Of a DNA stretch of 64,000 nucleotides, positions 37,273-47,575 are shown one piece after another. This stretch comes from Xanthocytophaga agilis. Lineage in GTDB: Bacteria > Bacteroidota > Bacteroidia > Cytophagales > 172606-1. Numbering within the stretch: the stretch's first letter is position 1; every line of letters starts with the position of its first letter. The stretch is from the NCBI RefSeq assembly GCF_030068605.1, contig NZ_JASJOU010000007.1, forward strand, positions 124,001-188,000, written 5' to 3'. The translations under genes and the position numbers were made by a program. The notes beneath the pieces were generated by a model, which saw nothing but the letters and a program-made list of their open reading frames with translations, did not search any database and was not told the DNA's origin.

Positions 37273-39564
37273 TCATTCAGGCAGTGAACGAGCCCAGCTT
37301 TCCTTAGCAACACCCCATGTCTTGCTAGGTTTGCTGCCCATCTCAATAACTAATTCACCCCCTTTTATAATATCTTTATGTAAAAGATACGATTGAGGAT
37401 AAGGCGTGCCATTCAGAGTCATACGCTGAATGTACAGATTCTGTGGACTATTGTTTTTGATCTGTATATGAAATGTTTTATTCTCTCCAACAGTTAAACG
37501 GACATCATCAAATACTGGGCTCCCCATCACGTAGGCTCCATTTGCAGGGTTGGCAGAGTAAAATCCCAGGGAAGACAATACATACCAGGCAGACATCTGG
37601 CCCACATCTTCATTACCTGATAATCCATCAGGCTTTTCAGTGTATAAGTTATCCAGGATATACCGAACTTTCTCAGCGGTCTTCCAGGGTTGGCCTACAT
37701 AAGCATACATATAGGTAATATGATGACTAGGCTCATTGCCATGTGCATATAAACCAATCAATCCGGTAATATCATTAGAAGCTTCATTTCCCATATCACC
37801 TTTGATCACAAATAACGAGTCCAGCTTATCAGTGAATTTTTTTTCGCCACCCATTAACTGAACCAGTCCTTCTACATCGTGTGGCACCAACCATGTATAT
37901 TGCCAGGAATTACCTTCTGCAAAATCATCTTTCATGTGTCGGGTAATAAAAGGACTAAAAGGAGTACGCCATTCAGTCTCCGAGATACGACCTCTTACAA
38001 AGCGGATTGCAGGATCAAAATAGTTTTTGTAGTTAGCACCTCGTTTGCTAAAATACTGATAATCTTCTTCCTTACCCAACATTTTAGCAACCTGTGCAAT
38101 ACTCCAGTCATCAATAGAATACTCCATTCCTTTGGACACACTTTCCAACTCAGCGTTGGCTGGTATATACCCTTGTTTTTTTACATAATTTAGTCCACGT
38201 TCATCTAACATAGCAGAAGCTTTCATCGCTTCAAAGGCCAGATTTACATCAAATCCATTAAATCCTTTCAGACAGGCATCCGCAATTACAGGAATGGCAC
38301 TATTACCAGGCATGGTATTGGTTTCATTTCCCATCAAATGCCATACAGGTAATTTTCCCTGTTGTTGATAAATAGCCAACATGCTATTCACCATATCATT
38401 TACCCGCTGATGTTGTACAAGAGTGAATAGAGGATTGGCTCCGCGATATGTATCCCAGAGAGAAAAGGTTGTCAGATTGGTAAATGGTGCATTCCTATAA
38501 ATCTGTTTATCTGTGCCTCTGTAGTCCCCATTGTGGTCATTAAAGGTAGAAGGAGCTATCATAGTGTGATACAATGCTGTGTAAAATATCTTCAGTCGTT
38601 TGGTATCGTTTGACTGGACAGCAACTTTATTTAATTCTTTATTCCAAGCAGCTTTTGCATTATTTACTACTTTTGTAAAATTCCAGTGTGGCAATTCGGT
38701 TTGAATATTAGCCAGTGCATTGTCTGCACTTACAGGAGAAATACCGACCTTCACATGTACTACTTCATTTTCAGTAGTAGCAAAGCTAACCACACCTTTG
38801 ATTCGATTGCCATCAGCCATAGTCCCTTTAACAGGTATCTGATCGTTATATAAATCAAATTTCTTAATTGGCTTAGAAAATACTATAGTGAAAAACAAAC
38901 GTTGATCGGGTGCCCAGCCTTTGGAATTTCGAAAACCAATCAAAGTAGAGTCATTCAACTTTTCTAGTCGTGTAACAGTAGCCAGATCCCAACCAATACC
39001 TTCTTTCAAGTCAATTACCAAGTGTGCATCTGAAGATTTTGGAAAAGTGTATTGATGAAAACCAACTCGTTCTGTAGCAGTTAGTTCAGCCTTGATACCA
39101 TATCTTTTCAGTAGGACAGAATAATATCCCGGTTTAGCAACTTCATCACTGTGAGAAAACAAAGAAGAATATCCACTATTTAAATCTTTGGGTGTACCTT
39201 TGGTAACTTTTACATTTCCGGTGGTAGGCATAATTAGTATATCTCCCAGATCACCAATTCCAGTACCACTCAGGTGAGTATGAGCAAAACCAATAATAAC
39301 TGAATCTGAATAGTGATATCCGGAACACCAATCCCAACCTTCAGAAATCTGCGTAGGGCCTAATTGTACAGCCCCGAAAGGCACATTGGCGCCCAGAAAT
39401 ACATGCCCATGGAAACCAGTACCAATGTAAGGGTCAACATATACGGTGAGATCGTTTTGTTCTGCAGAAGAAGCAGAAGAGTTCTTGACGTGAGCACTTT
39501 TGCATGCTACAATCATCCCCAGGCAAATACACCATAGGGTAACTTTAAGAGAAGAGCAGGTCAT
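37273..39564 (-). CDS. Glycoside hydrolase family 92 alpha-mannosidase, lipoprotein
   Basis: A 763-residue GH92 enzyme with lipoprotein signal MTCSSLKVTLWCICLGMIVACK. The N-terminal beta-sandwich opens with VDPYIGTGFHGHVFLGANVPFGAVQLGP, and the catalytic (alpha/alpha)6 barrel contains SLWDTYRGANPLFTL, the general acid region GNEASNDITGLIGLYAHGNEPSHHITY and the base-containing GLSGNEDVGQMSAWYVLSSLGFY. These are calcium-dependent inverting exo-alpha-mannosidases acting on mannose side chains of glycans, at the cell surface or in the periplasm. It has normal length and motifs. The linkage (1,2 versus 1,3 or 1,4) cannot be read here. Confidence 0.96.
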   Translation of the reverse strand: MTCSSLKVTLWCICLGMIVACKSAHVKNSSASSAEQNDLTVYVDPYIGTGFHGHVFLGANVPFGAVQLGPTQISEGWDWCSGYHYSDSVIIGFAHTHLSGTGIGDLGDILIMPTTGNVKVTKGTPKDLNSGYSSLFSHSDEVAKPGYYSVLLKRYGIKAELTATERVGFHQYTFPKSSDAHLVIDLKEGIGWDLATVTRLEKLNDSTLIGFRNSKGWAPDQRLFFTIVFSKPIKKFDLYNDQIPVKGTMADGNRIKGVVSFATTENEVVHVKVGISPVSADNALANIQTELPHWNFTKVVNNAKAAWNKELNKVAVQSNDTKRLKIFYTALYHTMIAPSTFNDHNGDYRGTDKQIYRNAPFTNLTTFSLWDTYRGANPLFTLVQHQRVNDMVNSMLAIYQQQGKLPVWHLMGNETNTMPGNSAIPVIADACLKGFNGFDVNLAFEAMKASAMLDERGLNYVKKQGYIPANAELESVSKGMEYSIDDWSIAQVAKMLGKEEDYQYFSKRGANYKNYFDPAIRFVRGRISETEWRTPFSPFITRHMKDDFAEGNSWQYTWLVPHDVEGLVQLMGGEKKFTDKLDSLFVIKGDMGNEASNDITGLIGLYAHGNEPSHHITYMYAYVGQPWKTAEKVRYILDNLYTEKPDGLSGNEDVGQMSAWYVLSSLGFYSANPANGAYVMGSPVFDDVRLTVGENKTFHIQIKNNSPQNLYIQRMTLNGTPYPQSYLLHKDIIKGGELVIEMGSKPSKTWGVAKESWARSLPE

Positions 39565-39695
39565 ACACGAAAGTCAAACAATGAGAATTTATGAAGCGAT
39601 AAAAATAATAAAATATTTTACGAAGAGATTCCGCAATAAAAAATATTTTACTTTTAGATAAAACTCCCAATAATAATTGGTGACATGCTGAATAT

Positions 39696-39737
39696 AAAAA
39701 ATAGAAGCCCTGTCATATAACAAGGCTTCTATTTTTT
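39696..39737 (-). terminator. Terminator after the SPOR lipoprotein gene
   Basis: AATAGAAGCC and GGCTTCTATT, extended by A/T pairs to about 13 bp, around a 14-base loop. On the minus strand it is followed by T-rich bases. It separates the SPOR gene from the GH92 gene. Confidence 0.85.
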
Positions 39738-39795
39738 GTACTATCCTATTAGTATTTATCGTACTTATAAGAACAATTTCTACTTTCTGTGTATT

Positions 39796-40332
39796 TTATC
39801 TGATCTCAATGCGCTCCGGTACAATCAGTGCTGTTGGAAATTCAGCTTTCAAGGCTACATATACACGTTGCGCTTCCAGCCGATCAATAAAATCACCTAC
39901 TTTTACCCTAAAGTTGGGTTGCACATAGACAATGTGAGGGGTAATATCCGGAAATAATGTATAGGATCGATCTCTGGCCCGGTTTGCCTCTTCGCTACTA
40001 TTGCCTGAATAGATCTGCACCCGGTAACCCTGTGCAAACCGAATATTCTTGTTTGTATTGGCAATAGTATCCAGAATCACATCCAGTTTTTGTGTGATGT
40101 CTCCAACAGGCTTACCCTTTGTCATAGGCTTACTTGGTTCGGAAACAGGAGTAGTCTCAGTACTCTTTGTTTCGTTACTTACTGTATAAACAGGCCGATA
40201 GGCTGATACATCGTCCTTAAACGATCCTACATTACTAGTTGTTTTACTGGCTGCTTTTCCTGACACACAACTTTCAAGAATACCCAAAAAAATACAAAGT
40301 ATACCCAGTAAAATCACACGATATGTTATCAT
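39796..40332 (-). CDS. SPOR-domain lipoprotein
   Basis: A 178-residue protein with a lipoprotein signal ending in GILESC (Cys22), a Ser/Thr-rich linker (about 25-85), and a SPOR-like domain (about 95-178) with GYRVQIYSGNSSEEANRARDRSYTLFPDITP and the closing YVQPNFRVKVGDFIDRLEA. SPOR domains bind septal peptidoglycan stripped of stem peptides. This small lipoprotein type is common in Bacteroidota. It lies 142 bases downstream of secA on the same strand but a terminator separates them. Confidence 0.92.
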   Translation of the reverse strand: MITYRVILLGILCIFLGILESCVSGKAASKTTSNVGSFKDDVSAYRPVYTVSNETKSTETTPVSEPSKPMTKGKPVGDITQKLDVILDTIANTNKNIRFAQGYRVQIYSGNSSEEANRARDRSYTLFPDITPHIVYVQPNFRVKVGDFIDRLEAQRVYVALKAEFPTALIVPERIEIR

Positions 40333-40411
40333 AACAAATTGCTTAAAGGCCTATTCTATATTATCAGAACTATCAATGAAGACTACAAAGAAAACACTAT
40401 CTTTTCAAACG

Positions 40412-40456
40412 AAAAAACCTGACAGAAGTTACCTATAACTGCCAGGTTTTTATTTT
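40412..40456 (-). terminator. Terminator after secA
   Basis: AAAAACCTG (with partial extension through a mismatch) pairs with CAGGTTTTT around a loop of about 20 bases; on the minus strand it is followed by CGTTTGAAAAG-like bases after a T-run within the stem. It lies 19 bases beyond the secA stop. Confidence 0.75.
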
Positions 40457-40474
40457 TAGCTATAAAAGTGATGC

Positions 40475-43400
40475 TTAGTCAATCAACACACATAGATTAT
40501 TACGCAGATCATCTTCCACCTTCTTAAACTTCACATCCCGCTTAATGCTTCCATCATTGTATTTGACACTGACTATATCATTCCGGTTTGGAAGTTTCTG
40601 AACCCGAATAGGATTGATCTTCTCGACAGGCAGAGGTTCTTCTACGATAGGACCGCCGTTATATTCAGGATTTATCGGAGAATGAAACTCTTCTTTGCTT
40701 ACCTGTAGCTTAGGCTGTTGCTTACGCACAGGCTGACGAGCCTCCTGTACTTCACTGCTATCTTCCACAGGAATTTCAGCTTTCATCAGGAATGATATCA
40801 CATCCCCATTTACACGCGCTACAAATTTGCGGAATAATTCAACTGCTTCAAACTTATAGATCAACAAAGGATCTTTTTGTTCAAACACTGCATTCTGAAC
40901 GGATTGTTTCAAATCGTCCATATCGCGCAGGTGCTCTTTCCACTCCTGATCAATAAGAGCCAGAGTAGTAATCTTTTCCATAGCACGAATCAGTTCACGA
41001 CCATCGCTCTCCACCACTTTTTTCAGATCAGCAGATACTGCAATCTGGCGGACTCCATCGGTAAATGGCACTACCACATCCTGGATATGTTGACCCCGGG
41101 TTTGATATACATCCCGTAACACAGGCATTGCTTTCTCAGCAATACGCGCTTCTTTGCTGAAATAATGCTTTTCAGCCTCAATATATAATTTATTTGCCAG
41201 TAACTCTGCTTTCAAACGGCGGAATTCGTCGTCTGCAATAGTAGTTTCAAAGCCTAAGGTACGCAATACTTCCAGGCGGAAGTTGTCTGTATTACCAGCA
41301 GTATTTTCTACGATATTCTCACAAATAAAGTGTAAGCTATCCAGAATATCCAATTGCACCCGGTCACCAAATAAGGCATTGCGACGACGACGGTAAATAG
41401 CTTCCCGCTGATAGTTCATCACGTCATCATATTCCAGCAAACGCTTACGAATACCAAAGTTATTTTCCTCTACTTTGCGTTGTGCTCTTTCAATGGATTT
41501 AGTAATCATAGAGTGCTGAATCACTTCTCCTTCTTCCAGTCCCATCCGATCCATCAGTTTAGCAATCCGGTCAGAACCAAACAAACGCATTAGGTTATCT
41601 TCTAATGACACAAAGAATTGTGATGTACCTGGATCACCCTGACGACCAGCCCGACCACGTAACTGACGGTCTACCCGACGAGCTTCGTGACGTTCTGTAC
41701 CTACAATCGCTAGTCCACCAGCAGCTTTGGACTCAGGAGTCAGTTTTATATCGGTACCACGACCAGCCATGTTAGTTGCAATGGTAACAGTACCTGGCTT
41801 ACCTGCTTCAGCTACAATTTCTGCTTCGCGTTGATGTTGCTTAGCATTTAATACCTGATGTTTGATTTTTCGGAAAGTAAGCAAACGACTCAGAATCTCA
41901 GAATTCTCAACAGAAGTAGTACCTACAAGCACAGGACGCCCTTTTTCAACGAGCCCAACAATTTCATCTACAACTGCATTGTATTTCTCACGAACACTTC
42001 GGTATACTTTATCTTCACGATCTTCACGGGTGATAGCACGGTTAGTTGGAATAACAACTACATCCAGTTTATAGATTTGCCAGAATTCACCTGCTTCTGT
42101 TTCCGCGGTACCTGTCATACCAGCCAATTTATGGTACATCCGGAAGTAGTTCTGTAAAGTTACAGTTGCGTATGTCTGAGTTGCTTCTTCAATCTTCACA
42201 TTTTCTTTTGCTTCAATCGCCTGATGCAATCCATCAGAATAACGACGACCTTCCATGATACGACCAGTCTGCTCGTCTACGATTTTCACTTTACCTTCCT
42301 GGATAATGTACTCTACCTCATTTTCGAAAAGAGTATATGCTTTCAGCAATTGGCTAATAACGTGAATACGTTCAGATTTGGCAGAATAATCAGAAATCAA
42401 TGCCTCTTTCTGCTGTAACTTCTCACTATCAGTTAAGCTGGTATTTTTCTCAATCTTACCTAACTCAATAGATAAATCGGGTAGTATAAAAAAGTGAGGA
42501 TCTTCTCCTGAGCGGGTAATATAATCAATACCTTTCTCAGTAAGCTCTACCTGATTGTTTTTCTCATCAATAGTAAATAACAACGGTTCGTCCGCTTCAG
42601 GCATCAAACGCTGGTTATCCTGTAAATAGTAGTTTTCTGTCTTTTGTAATACAGCTTTTGTTCCTTGTTCACCCAAATAGCGAATTAATGGTTTATTCTT
42701 AGGCAAACCACGAAATGCCCGGAACAACGATACTCCACCTTCTTTATCATCTCCGGCAGCAATCTTTTTCTTTGCATCATTCAGGAAATCAAGAGTAATT
42801 TTTTTCTGAGCTTCTACCAGAGAATGTACACGAGGTTTCAGATCATAAAAAATCTGTTCATCACTACGACTTACAGGACCTGCAATAATCAATGGAGTAC
42901 GGGCATCATCAATCAAAACGGAGTCAACCTCATCGACCATTGCATAGTGATGTTTCCGTTGTACCAGTTCTCCTACTTCACGTGCCATGTTGTCACGCAG
43001 ATAGTCAAAACCAAATTCGTTATTAGTACCATAGGTAATATCTGCAGCATATGCATTGCGACGAGCCTCTGTATTTGGCTGATGCTTATCTATACAATCA
43101 ATAGTTAAGCCATGAAACTCAAACAAAGGAGCCATCCACTCCGAGTCACGCTTAGCCAGATAATCGTTAACCGTTACAATATGTACACCTTTTCCAGCTA
43201 AGGCATTGAGGAATGCAGGAAATGTAGCAACCAACGTTTTACCTTCACCGGTAGCCATCTCTGAGATTTTGCCCTGATGCAATACCACACCACCTATAAT
43301 CTGCACATCATAATGTACCATATTCCACACAATCTCACTTCCGGCTGCCAGCCAACGATTTTTCCATACAGCCTTATCTCCATTTTCAATACTTACATGA

Positions 43401-43843
43401 GCCTTTTTTGCTGCAATCTCGCGATCATAAGGTAGTGCCGTAACAACAAGTTCTTCATTATTTGTAAAACGACGGGCAGTCTCTTTAATTACAGCAAATG
43501 CACGTGGTAAAATTTCCAGCAAAACAACTTCCAGCTGCTTATTAACATCTTTCGCTAACTCATCTATTTTACCAAAAATAGCTTCTTTTTCATCCAGTCC
43601 CATAGTAAAATCCTCAGCCACTCTCTGACGCAAAGATTGAATCTCATCTTCGGTAGACTTCAGTCTTTCACGGATTATATTCTTAAGCTCAAAAGTCTGC
43701 TCGCGAAGTTGATCATTCGTAAGGGAGCTAAGCTTCTCAAATTCTGCATTCACTTTTCCTATGTAAGGTGTTAGCTCCTTTACATCCCGCTCCGACTTGG
43801 TACCAAAAAATTTGGTAACGGATTTAGTTAGAAAATTTAACAT
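40475..43843 (-). CDS. secA: Preprotein translocase ATPase SecA
   Basis: A 1122-residue SecA, about 220 longer than E. coli SecA, which is normal for Bacteroidota because of insertions in the nucleotide-binding region (about residues 330-420). Visible: Walker A MATGEGKT, Walker B DEVDSVLID (DEAD-like), NMAGRGTDIKL, and the helical-scaffold text GRAGRQGDPGTSQFFVSLEDNLMRLF. The C-terminal zinc-binding SEC-C motif is absent; the end is lysine-rich and reads CVLID. It drives post-translational export through SecYEG. Expressed from a leader carrying a TACCTTTG box (43967-43974). Confidence 0.98.
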   Translation of the reverse strand: MLNFLTKSVTKFFGTKSERDVKELTPYIGKVNAEFEKLSSLTNDQLREQTFELKNIIRERLKSTEDEIQSLRQRVAEDFTMGLDEKEAIFGKIDELAKDVNKQLEVVLLEILPRAFAVIKETARRFTNNEELVVTALPYDREIAAKKAHVSIENGDKAVWKNRWLAAGSEIVWNMVHYDVQIIGGVVLHQGKISEMATGEGKTLVATFPAFLNALAGKGVHIVTVNDYLAKRDSEWMAPLFEFHGLTIDCIDKHQPNTEARRNAYAADITYGTNNEFGFDYLRDNMAREVGELVQRKHHYAMVDEVDSVLIDDARTPLIIAGPVSRSDEQIFYDLKPRVHSLVEAQKKITLDFLNDAKKKIAAGDDKEGGVSLFRAFRGLPKNKPLIRYLGEQGTKAVLQKTENYYLQDNQRLMPEADEPLLFTIDEKNNQVELTEKGIDYITRSGEDPHFFILPDLSIELGKIEKNTSLTDSEKLQQKEALISDYSAKSERIHVISQLLKAYTLFENEVEYIIQEGKVKIVDEQTGRIMEGRRYSDGLHQAIEAKENVKIEEATQTYATVTLQNYFRMYHKLAGMTGTAETEAGEFWQIYKLDVVVIPTNRAITREDREDKVYRSVREKYNAVVDEIVGLVEKGRPVLVGTTSVENSEILSRLLTFRKIKHQVLNAKQHQREAEIVAEAGKPGTVTIATNMAGRGTDIKLTPESKAAGGLAIVGTERHEARRVDRQLRGRAGRQGDPGTSQFFVSLEDNLMRLFGSDRIAKLMDRMGLEEGEVIQHSMITKSIERAQRKVEENNFGIRKRLLEYDDVMNYQREAIYRRRRNALFGDRVQLDILDSLHFICENIVENTAGNTDNFRLEVLRTLGFETTIADDEFRRLKAELLANKLYIEAEKHYFSKEARIAEKAMPVLRDVYQTRGQHIQDVVVPFTDGVRQIAVSADLKKVVESDGRELIRAMEKITTLALIDQEWKEHLRDMDDLKQSVQNAVFEQKDPLLIYKFEAVELFRKFVARVNGDVISFLMKAEIPVEDSSEVQEARQPVRKQQPKLQVSKEEFHSPINPEYNGGPIVEEPLPVEKINPIRVQKLPNRNDIVSVKYNDGSIKRDVKFKKVEDDLRNNLCVLID

Positions 43844-44352
43844 ATTTTATAATGTGATATGTAATTGATTCTGATTTACTGACAATAGCTGTGCCAACAA
43901 CCAAATATCTGACAGGTCGACAGATATATTTTCAATAGACACTACTGCTTATCGTTATGAATACAACAAAGGTAAAGCTTTTTTCGAAAGATTAAGAGGT
44001 AGAATGTATTGTGATTAAAATAGTAAGAATCGAGTTTTCTGTCATAATACAAAATGAAAATCGTAATTCAAATGATTTGGCCCAACACAGATAACTGCAA
44101 AGTTGCCAGGAAAGACAGTTTACTTACACAGTCTCGTTCCAGTCATAGTGTTTTTCCAACCATTTGTGAAATATACCTGGCAATCTGTTTCATAGTTTTA
44201 TCAAAAAATCTAACTTTATCTCAAAATCTCTCACAATTGAGAGCTGGTCTCAGGCACTCTTGCCATTTATATATTAGTATATCGCAACTCATTATCAGAA
44301 AGATAACTACAAACAAATTAATTAGTTAAGATAACATAAAACCTCTTTTCAT
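43844..44352. other. Intergenic region between divergent secA and hydroxylase genes
   Basis: This 509-base stretch holds the secA leader. On the minus strand TACCTTTG (43967-43974) fits the Bacteroidota -7 box, giving a leader of about 120 bases that contains a small inverted repeat ATATCTG/CAGATAT (43905-43927). A short open frame at 44054-44329 has no protein-like features and I do not call it. Nothing else is recognised before the hydroxylase small-subunit ATG. Confidence 0.4.
43967..43974 (-). promoter_or_regulatory. secA: Candidate -7 promoter box of secA
   Basis: Minus-strand TACCTTTG matches TAnnTTTG and lies about 124 bases upstream of the secA ATG. A -33 TTTG is not clear. The resulting long leader could hold regulation. 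Confidence 0.45.
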
Positions 44353-44862
44353 ATGGCATCATTCACACTTTCTATCAACAACCAATCGCATACGGTTGAT
44401 GTAGATCCTCAAATGCCTTTATTATGGGTAATCAGAGATTTTGTTGGACTCACCGGAACAAAATTTGGATGTGGTATGGCACTATGTGGTGCCTGCACAG
44501 TCCATTTGGATGGAAATCCTATTCGGTCATGCTCTACTCCTATATCTGTAGTTCAATCCGGTCAAAAGATTACAACCATTGAGGGTATCTCTACCAACAC
44601 AGATCATCCTGTGCAACTAGCCTGGATAGAAGAGCAGGTTCCTCAATGTGGTTATTGCCAATCCGGCCAAATTATGTCAGCAGTAGCATTACTTAAAAGT
44701 AATCCCAATCCCACAGACGATGATATTGATGCCGCTATGAGCGGTAATATCTGTCGGTGTGGAACATATCCACGTATACGCAAAGCAATAAAACGAGCAG
44801 CTAAACAAGCTCAGGATAAGTCAGGCCAAACAACACCTGTTCAAAAAACGTCTTATAAATAA
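44353..44862 (+). CDS. Molybdenum hydroxylase small subunit, (2Fe-2S)-binding (isoquinoline 1-oxidoreductase alpha type)
   Basis: A 169-residue electron-transfer subunit of the xanthine oxidase family. A plant-type ferredoxin cluster is formed by [15 protein letters not shown] plus the Cys of RSCSTP, and a second [2Fe-2S] by CGYCQSGQ and [10 protein letters not shown]. It passes electrons from the molybdenum centre of the large subunit. The two genes are 38 bases apart and form an operon; no separate FAD subunit or cytochrome gene is adjacent, which is typical of the isoquinoline oxidoreductase (IorAB) type, where a cytochrome or external acceptor is used. Confidence 0.94.
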   Translation: MASFTLSINNQSHTVDVDPQMPLLWVIRDFVGLTGTKFGCGMALCGACTVHLDGNPIRSCSTPISVVQSGQKITTIEGISTNTDHPVQLAWIEEQVPQCGYCQSGQIMSAVALLKSNPNPTDDDIDAAMSGNICRCGTYPRIRKAIKRAAKQAQDKSGQTTPVQKTSYK

Positions 44863-44900
44863 GATGTAGTATTTGCTTTCCACCTTAACATTTTACGCCT

Positions 44901-47057
44901 ATGGATACTCTCACTGTTGATACATCCCGCCGCCAGTTTTTGAAACTTACAGGCTTGCTAGCCATTGGGTTTTCCCTTCCGGGACAAGCAAGTTCATTAG
45001 TGAATAAAGTTGAGCCTGTCGCAGCAGAACTTGAACTGACTCCGTTTATTCTGCTAACCAAAGAAGGCAAAATTACCATCTTTAATACTAGTCCGGATAT
45101 GGGACAAGGAACATGGCAGTCTGTTCCTTCTTTATTAGCAGAAGAACTAGAAGTAAGTCTTACAGATGTTGAAATACGTCAGACAGCAGGTTTGGCTAAA
45201 CACAGAATGCAGTTTTCTGGTGGCTCCAGTTCTATCAGAGGGCAGTGGGAACCTCTGCGTAAAGCAGGAGCGGCGGCTCGTGAGATGTTGACTCAGGCAG
45301 CAGCCAATACTTGGAAAGTACCAGTGAGTGAATGTTATGCAAAAGAAGGAAAAATTTACCATAAACCTTCCAATAAAAGCCTGAGTTATGGAGAATTAGT
45401 TGAGCAAGCGTCCAAACTGGAAGTTCCGAAAGAGCCCAAACTTAAAGATCCGAAAGATTTTAAAATATTAGGCAAGGTGTTGCCACGGCCCGATGTTCCA
45501 TCCAAAACAAATGGAACTGCCCTGTTTGGCTTAGATGCGAAGGTGCCAGGTATGTTATATGCAAGTATTCAACGATGTCCGGTTATACATGGCAAAGTAG
45601 TGTCCGTTGATGATGCAGAAACTAAAAAGATTCCAGGTGTCAAAAAAGTACTGCGAGCTGAACGGAAAATGCCACACAAAACAGTTGAAACAGTAGCTGT
45701 GCTGGCAGAGAATTACTGGGCAGCCCTGCAAGGTAGAAAAGCACTTAAAATTCAGTGGGACAATACTGGTTACGACAAAATCTCCACAGATAATTACTAT
45801 GCTAAATTACGTCAGGCAGTGAAAGAACCAGGTAATGAACTGAAAGGAAAAAAAGGTGATGTAGATAAAGCATTGGCTACAGCTTCTAAAAAACTGGAAG
45901 CACACTACGAAACTCCCTTTGCCGCCCATGCCATGATAGAACCCGAGAATGCAATAGCATGGGTTCAGGGAGATAAAGTAGAAATATGGGCACCCAATCA
46001 ATCACCTGACTGGCTGATTGGACAAGCATCCGAATATCTTAAAATTCCTAAAGACAATGTAAAGGTAAATACATACTTTATGGGTGGCTCCTTTGGAAGG
46101 AAAGCTTACTTTGATTTTATCATGGAAGCCATTAATCTTTCCAAACAAGCCAATGCACCTGTAAAAGTGATCTGGACTCGGGAAGATGATATCACACAAG
46201 GCCCTTATCGTCCAGGTATGCTGGATGCATTACGTGGTGGGCTGGATGCCAATGGCAAAGTTGTTGCGTTTGAACACAAGGTAATTGGAGAATCCATTCA
46301 AGGCCAAACCAATAAAAAAGATTTGTCACAAACTGCTGACGACTGGATGCATGAAGTAATCAGCGAAGAAGACAGTCCTTACGCAATTCCTAATCGTAGA
46401 GAAGCGACTAAAGTTATTTCCACAGATATTCCAATTGTCTGGTGGAGATCAGTATACAGTTCAACCAATGCATTTGGACATGAATGTTTTGTTGATGAAC
46501 TAGCCCATGCAGCCCAAAAAGACCCTCTCGCATTCCGACAGGAAATGCTTCATGAAGCTCCACGCTTTGTCAATGTTCTAAAGTATCTGGCAGAAAAAGC
46601 ACAATATAAACTCAAGCCAAACCCTAATCAAGCTATGGGTATTGCAATGGCACGTTCATTTGGCTCTATTGCGGCCTACGCCATTACAGTGTCAAAAGCA
46701 GGAAAAGGTATTAAAATAAATAAAGTAGTAGGTGTCATTGATTTAGGTATGACAGTAAATCCGGATAATGTCAAAGCACAAACAGAAGGAAATGTTGTAA
46801 TGGGATTGTCTGCAGCTTTAAAACCAGGGATCACATTTAAAGATGGACAATGTGAGCAAACCAACTATCATCAATATTCTGTACTTCGTATGAATGAAGT
46901 CCCTCCTATTGAGATTCATGTTATGCCAAGTACAGAAAAACCGAGCGGTGCTGGAGAGCCAGGTCTGCCTCCTGTAGCTCCTGCTCTATGTAATGCCATT
47001 TTTAATCTTACAGGAAAGCGGATCCGTAAACTACCTTTTGATATTGATATGATATAA
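44901..47057 (+). CDS. Molybdenum hydroxylase large subunit (isoquinoline 1-oxidoreductase beta type)
   Basis: A 718-residue molybdopterin-binding subunit with an N-terminal Tat signal ([17 protein letters not shown], twin Arg), so the enzyme is exported folded to the periplasm. Domain text: two xanthine-dehydrogenase-like halves with [27 protein letters not shown] (cofactor loop), [10 protein letters not shown], and the closing [19 protein letters not shown] that bears the family's active-site Glu. It should hydroxylate an aldehyde or N-heterocycle with water as oxygen source; substrate is unknown. It follows the small subunit directly. A terminator follows. Confidence 0.94.
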   Translation: MDTLTVDTSRRQFLKLTGLLAIGFSLPGQASSLVNKVEPVAAELELTPFILLTKEGKITIFNTSPDMGQGTWQSVPSLLAEELEVSLTDVEIRQTAGLAKHRMQFSGGSSSIRGQWEPLRKAGAAAREMLTQAAANTWKVPVSECYAKEGKIYHKPSNKSLSYGELVEQASKLEVPKEPKLKDPKDFKILGKVLPRPDVPSKTNGTALFGLDAKVPGMLYASIQRCPVIHGKVVSVDDAETKKIPGVKKVLRAERKMPHKTVETVAVLAENYWAALQGRKALKIQWDNTGYDKISTDNYYAKLRQAVKEPGNELKGKKGDVDKALATASKKLEAHYETPFAAHAMIEPENAIAWVQGDKVEIWAPNQSPDWLIGQASEYLKIPKDNVKVNTYFMGGSFGRKAYFDFIMEAINLSKQANAPVKVIWTREDDITQGPYRPGMLDALRGGLDANGKVVAFEHKVIGESIQGQTNKKDLSQTADDWMHEVISEEDSPYAIPNRREATKVISTDIPIVWWRSVYSSTNAFGHECFVDELAHAAQKDPLAFRQEMLHEAPRFVNVLKYLAEKAQYKLKPNPNQAMGIAMARSFGSIAAYAITVSKAGKGIKINKVVGVIDLGMTVNPDNVKAQTEGNVVMGLSAALKPGITFKDGQCEQTNYHQYSVLRMNEVPPIEIHVMPSTEKPSGAGEPGLPPVAPALCNAIFNLTGKRIRKLPFDIDMI

Positions 47058-47062
47058 AACAC

Positions 47063-47111
47063 TATGCGCTTTGTGGGTTAAGAAACCATCCATAAAGCGC
47101 ATATTTTATTT
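47063..47111 (+). terminator. Terminator after the hydroxylase operon
   Basis: ATGCGCTTT and AAAGCGCAT form the base of a stem, with inner GTGG/CC-type pairing, followed by TATTTTATTTT. It lies 7 bases after the large-subunit stop. Confidence 0.8.
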
Positions 47112-47475
47112 TATGAATCTCCCCTATTCTAATTGAGATCTCAATATATATTCAGTTACATTAACTATTTAGAACTTTATACGATACCATCTACTATTCA
47201 GAAAAGTAAAGTTCAGACTATACAACAAAAGAAAGCTTACTAAAAGACACTTCTTTTTTAACTACTCCCAAGTTTCATCTCTACTTCAGTCCTACACAGT
47301 ATCTAAGGAGTATTCTTAGTGATATCTATTCCTATGGAATATCAGATCAAAACTCAAAACTTTTAATCCTATCAGCTTGCTCAATCAATAAGGCTCACTA
47401 TTTGTTAATAAGTTTCAGATTGTATAGATGACCATCATCCAGTACTAAAACTGCACAAAAATAAGGAGCCATTAT
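47112..47475. other. AT-rich intergenic region upstream of tetR operator
   Basis: About 360 bases between the hydroxylase terminator and the palindromic operator of the TetR gene. I see no gene-like frame, repeat or RNA. The tetR promoter and operator lie just to the right. Confidence 0.4.
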
Positions 47476-47519
47476 ATTAATCAAATAATTTAACCAATTG
47501 ATTAAATTATTTGATTAAT
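47476..47519. promoter_or_regulatory. Long palindromic operator upstream of tetR
   Basis: A perfect 18-bp inverted repeat, ATTAATCAAATAATTTAA (47476-47493) with its exact complement at 47502-47519, around an 8-base centre CCAATTGA. It ends 4 bases before the -33 element of the tetR promoter. A related half-site ATCAATTGATTAA lies at 47559-47571, directly before the tetR ATG, and similar TTAATC/GATTAA text recurs before the TolC gene (about 48242-48290). This is the expected layout for autoregulation by the adjacent TetR protein; binding is inferred. Confidence 0.6.
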
Positions 47520-47522
47520 ACT

Positions 47523-47554
47523 TTTGCTTAAACCAAAAAACACTTTTACATTTG
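47523..47554 (+). promoter_or_regulatory. Bacteroidota-type promoter of tetR
   Basis: TTTG at 47523-47526 and TACATTTG at 47547-47554 are 20 bases apart, a close match to -33 TTTG / -7 TAnnTTTG. The start of transcription would be near 47561, 15 bases before the ATG at 47576; this excludes the in-frame ATG at 47552 as start. Confidence 0.68.
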
Positions 47555-47575
47555 TTTCATCAATTGATTAAAATT

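Noticed and set aside
44054-44329. Open frame of 91 codons upstream of the hydroxylase operon
   Set aside because: No protein-like pattern, codon use unlike neighbours, and it lies in the leader region of divergent genes.
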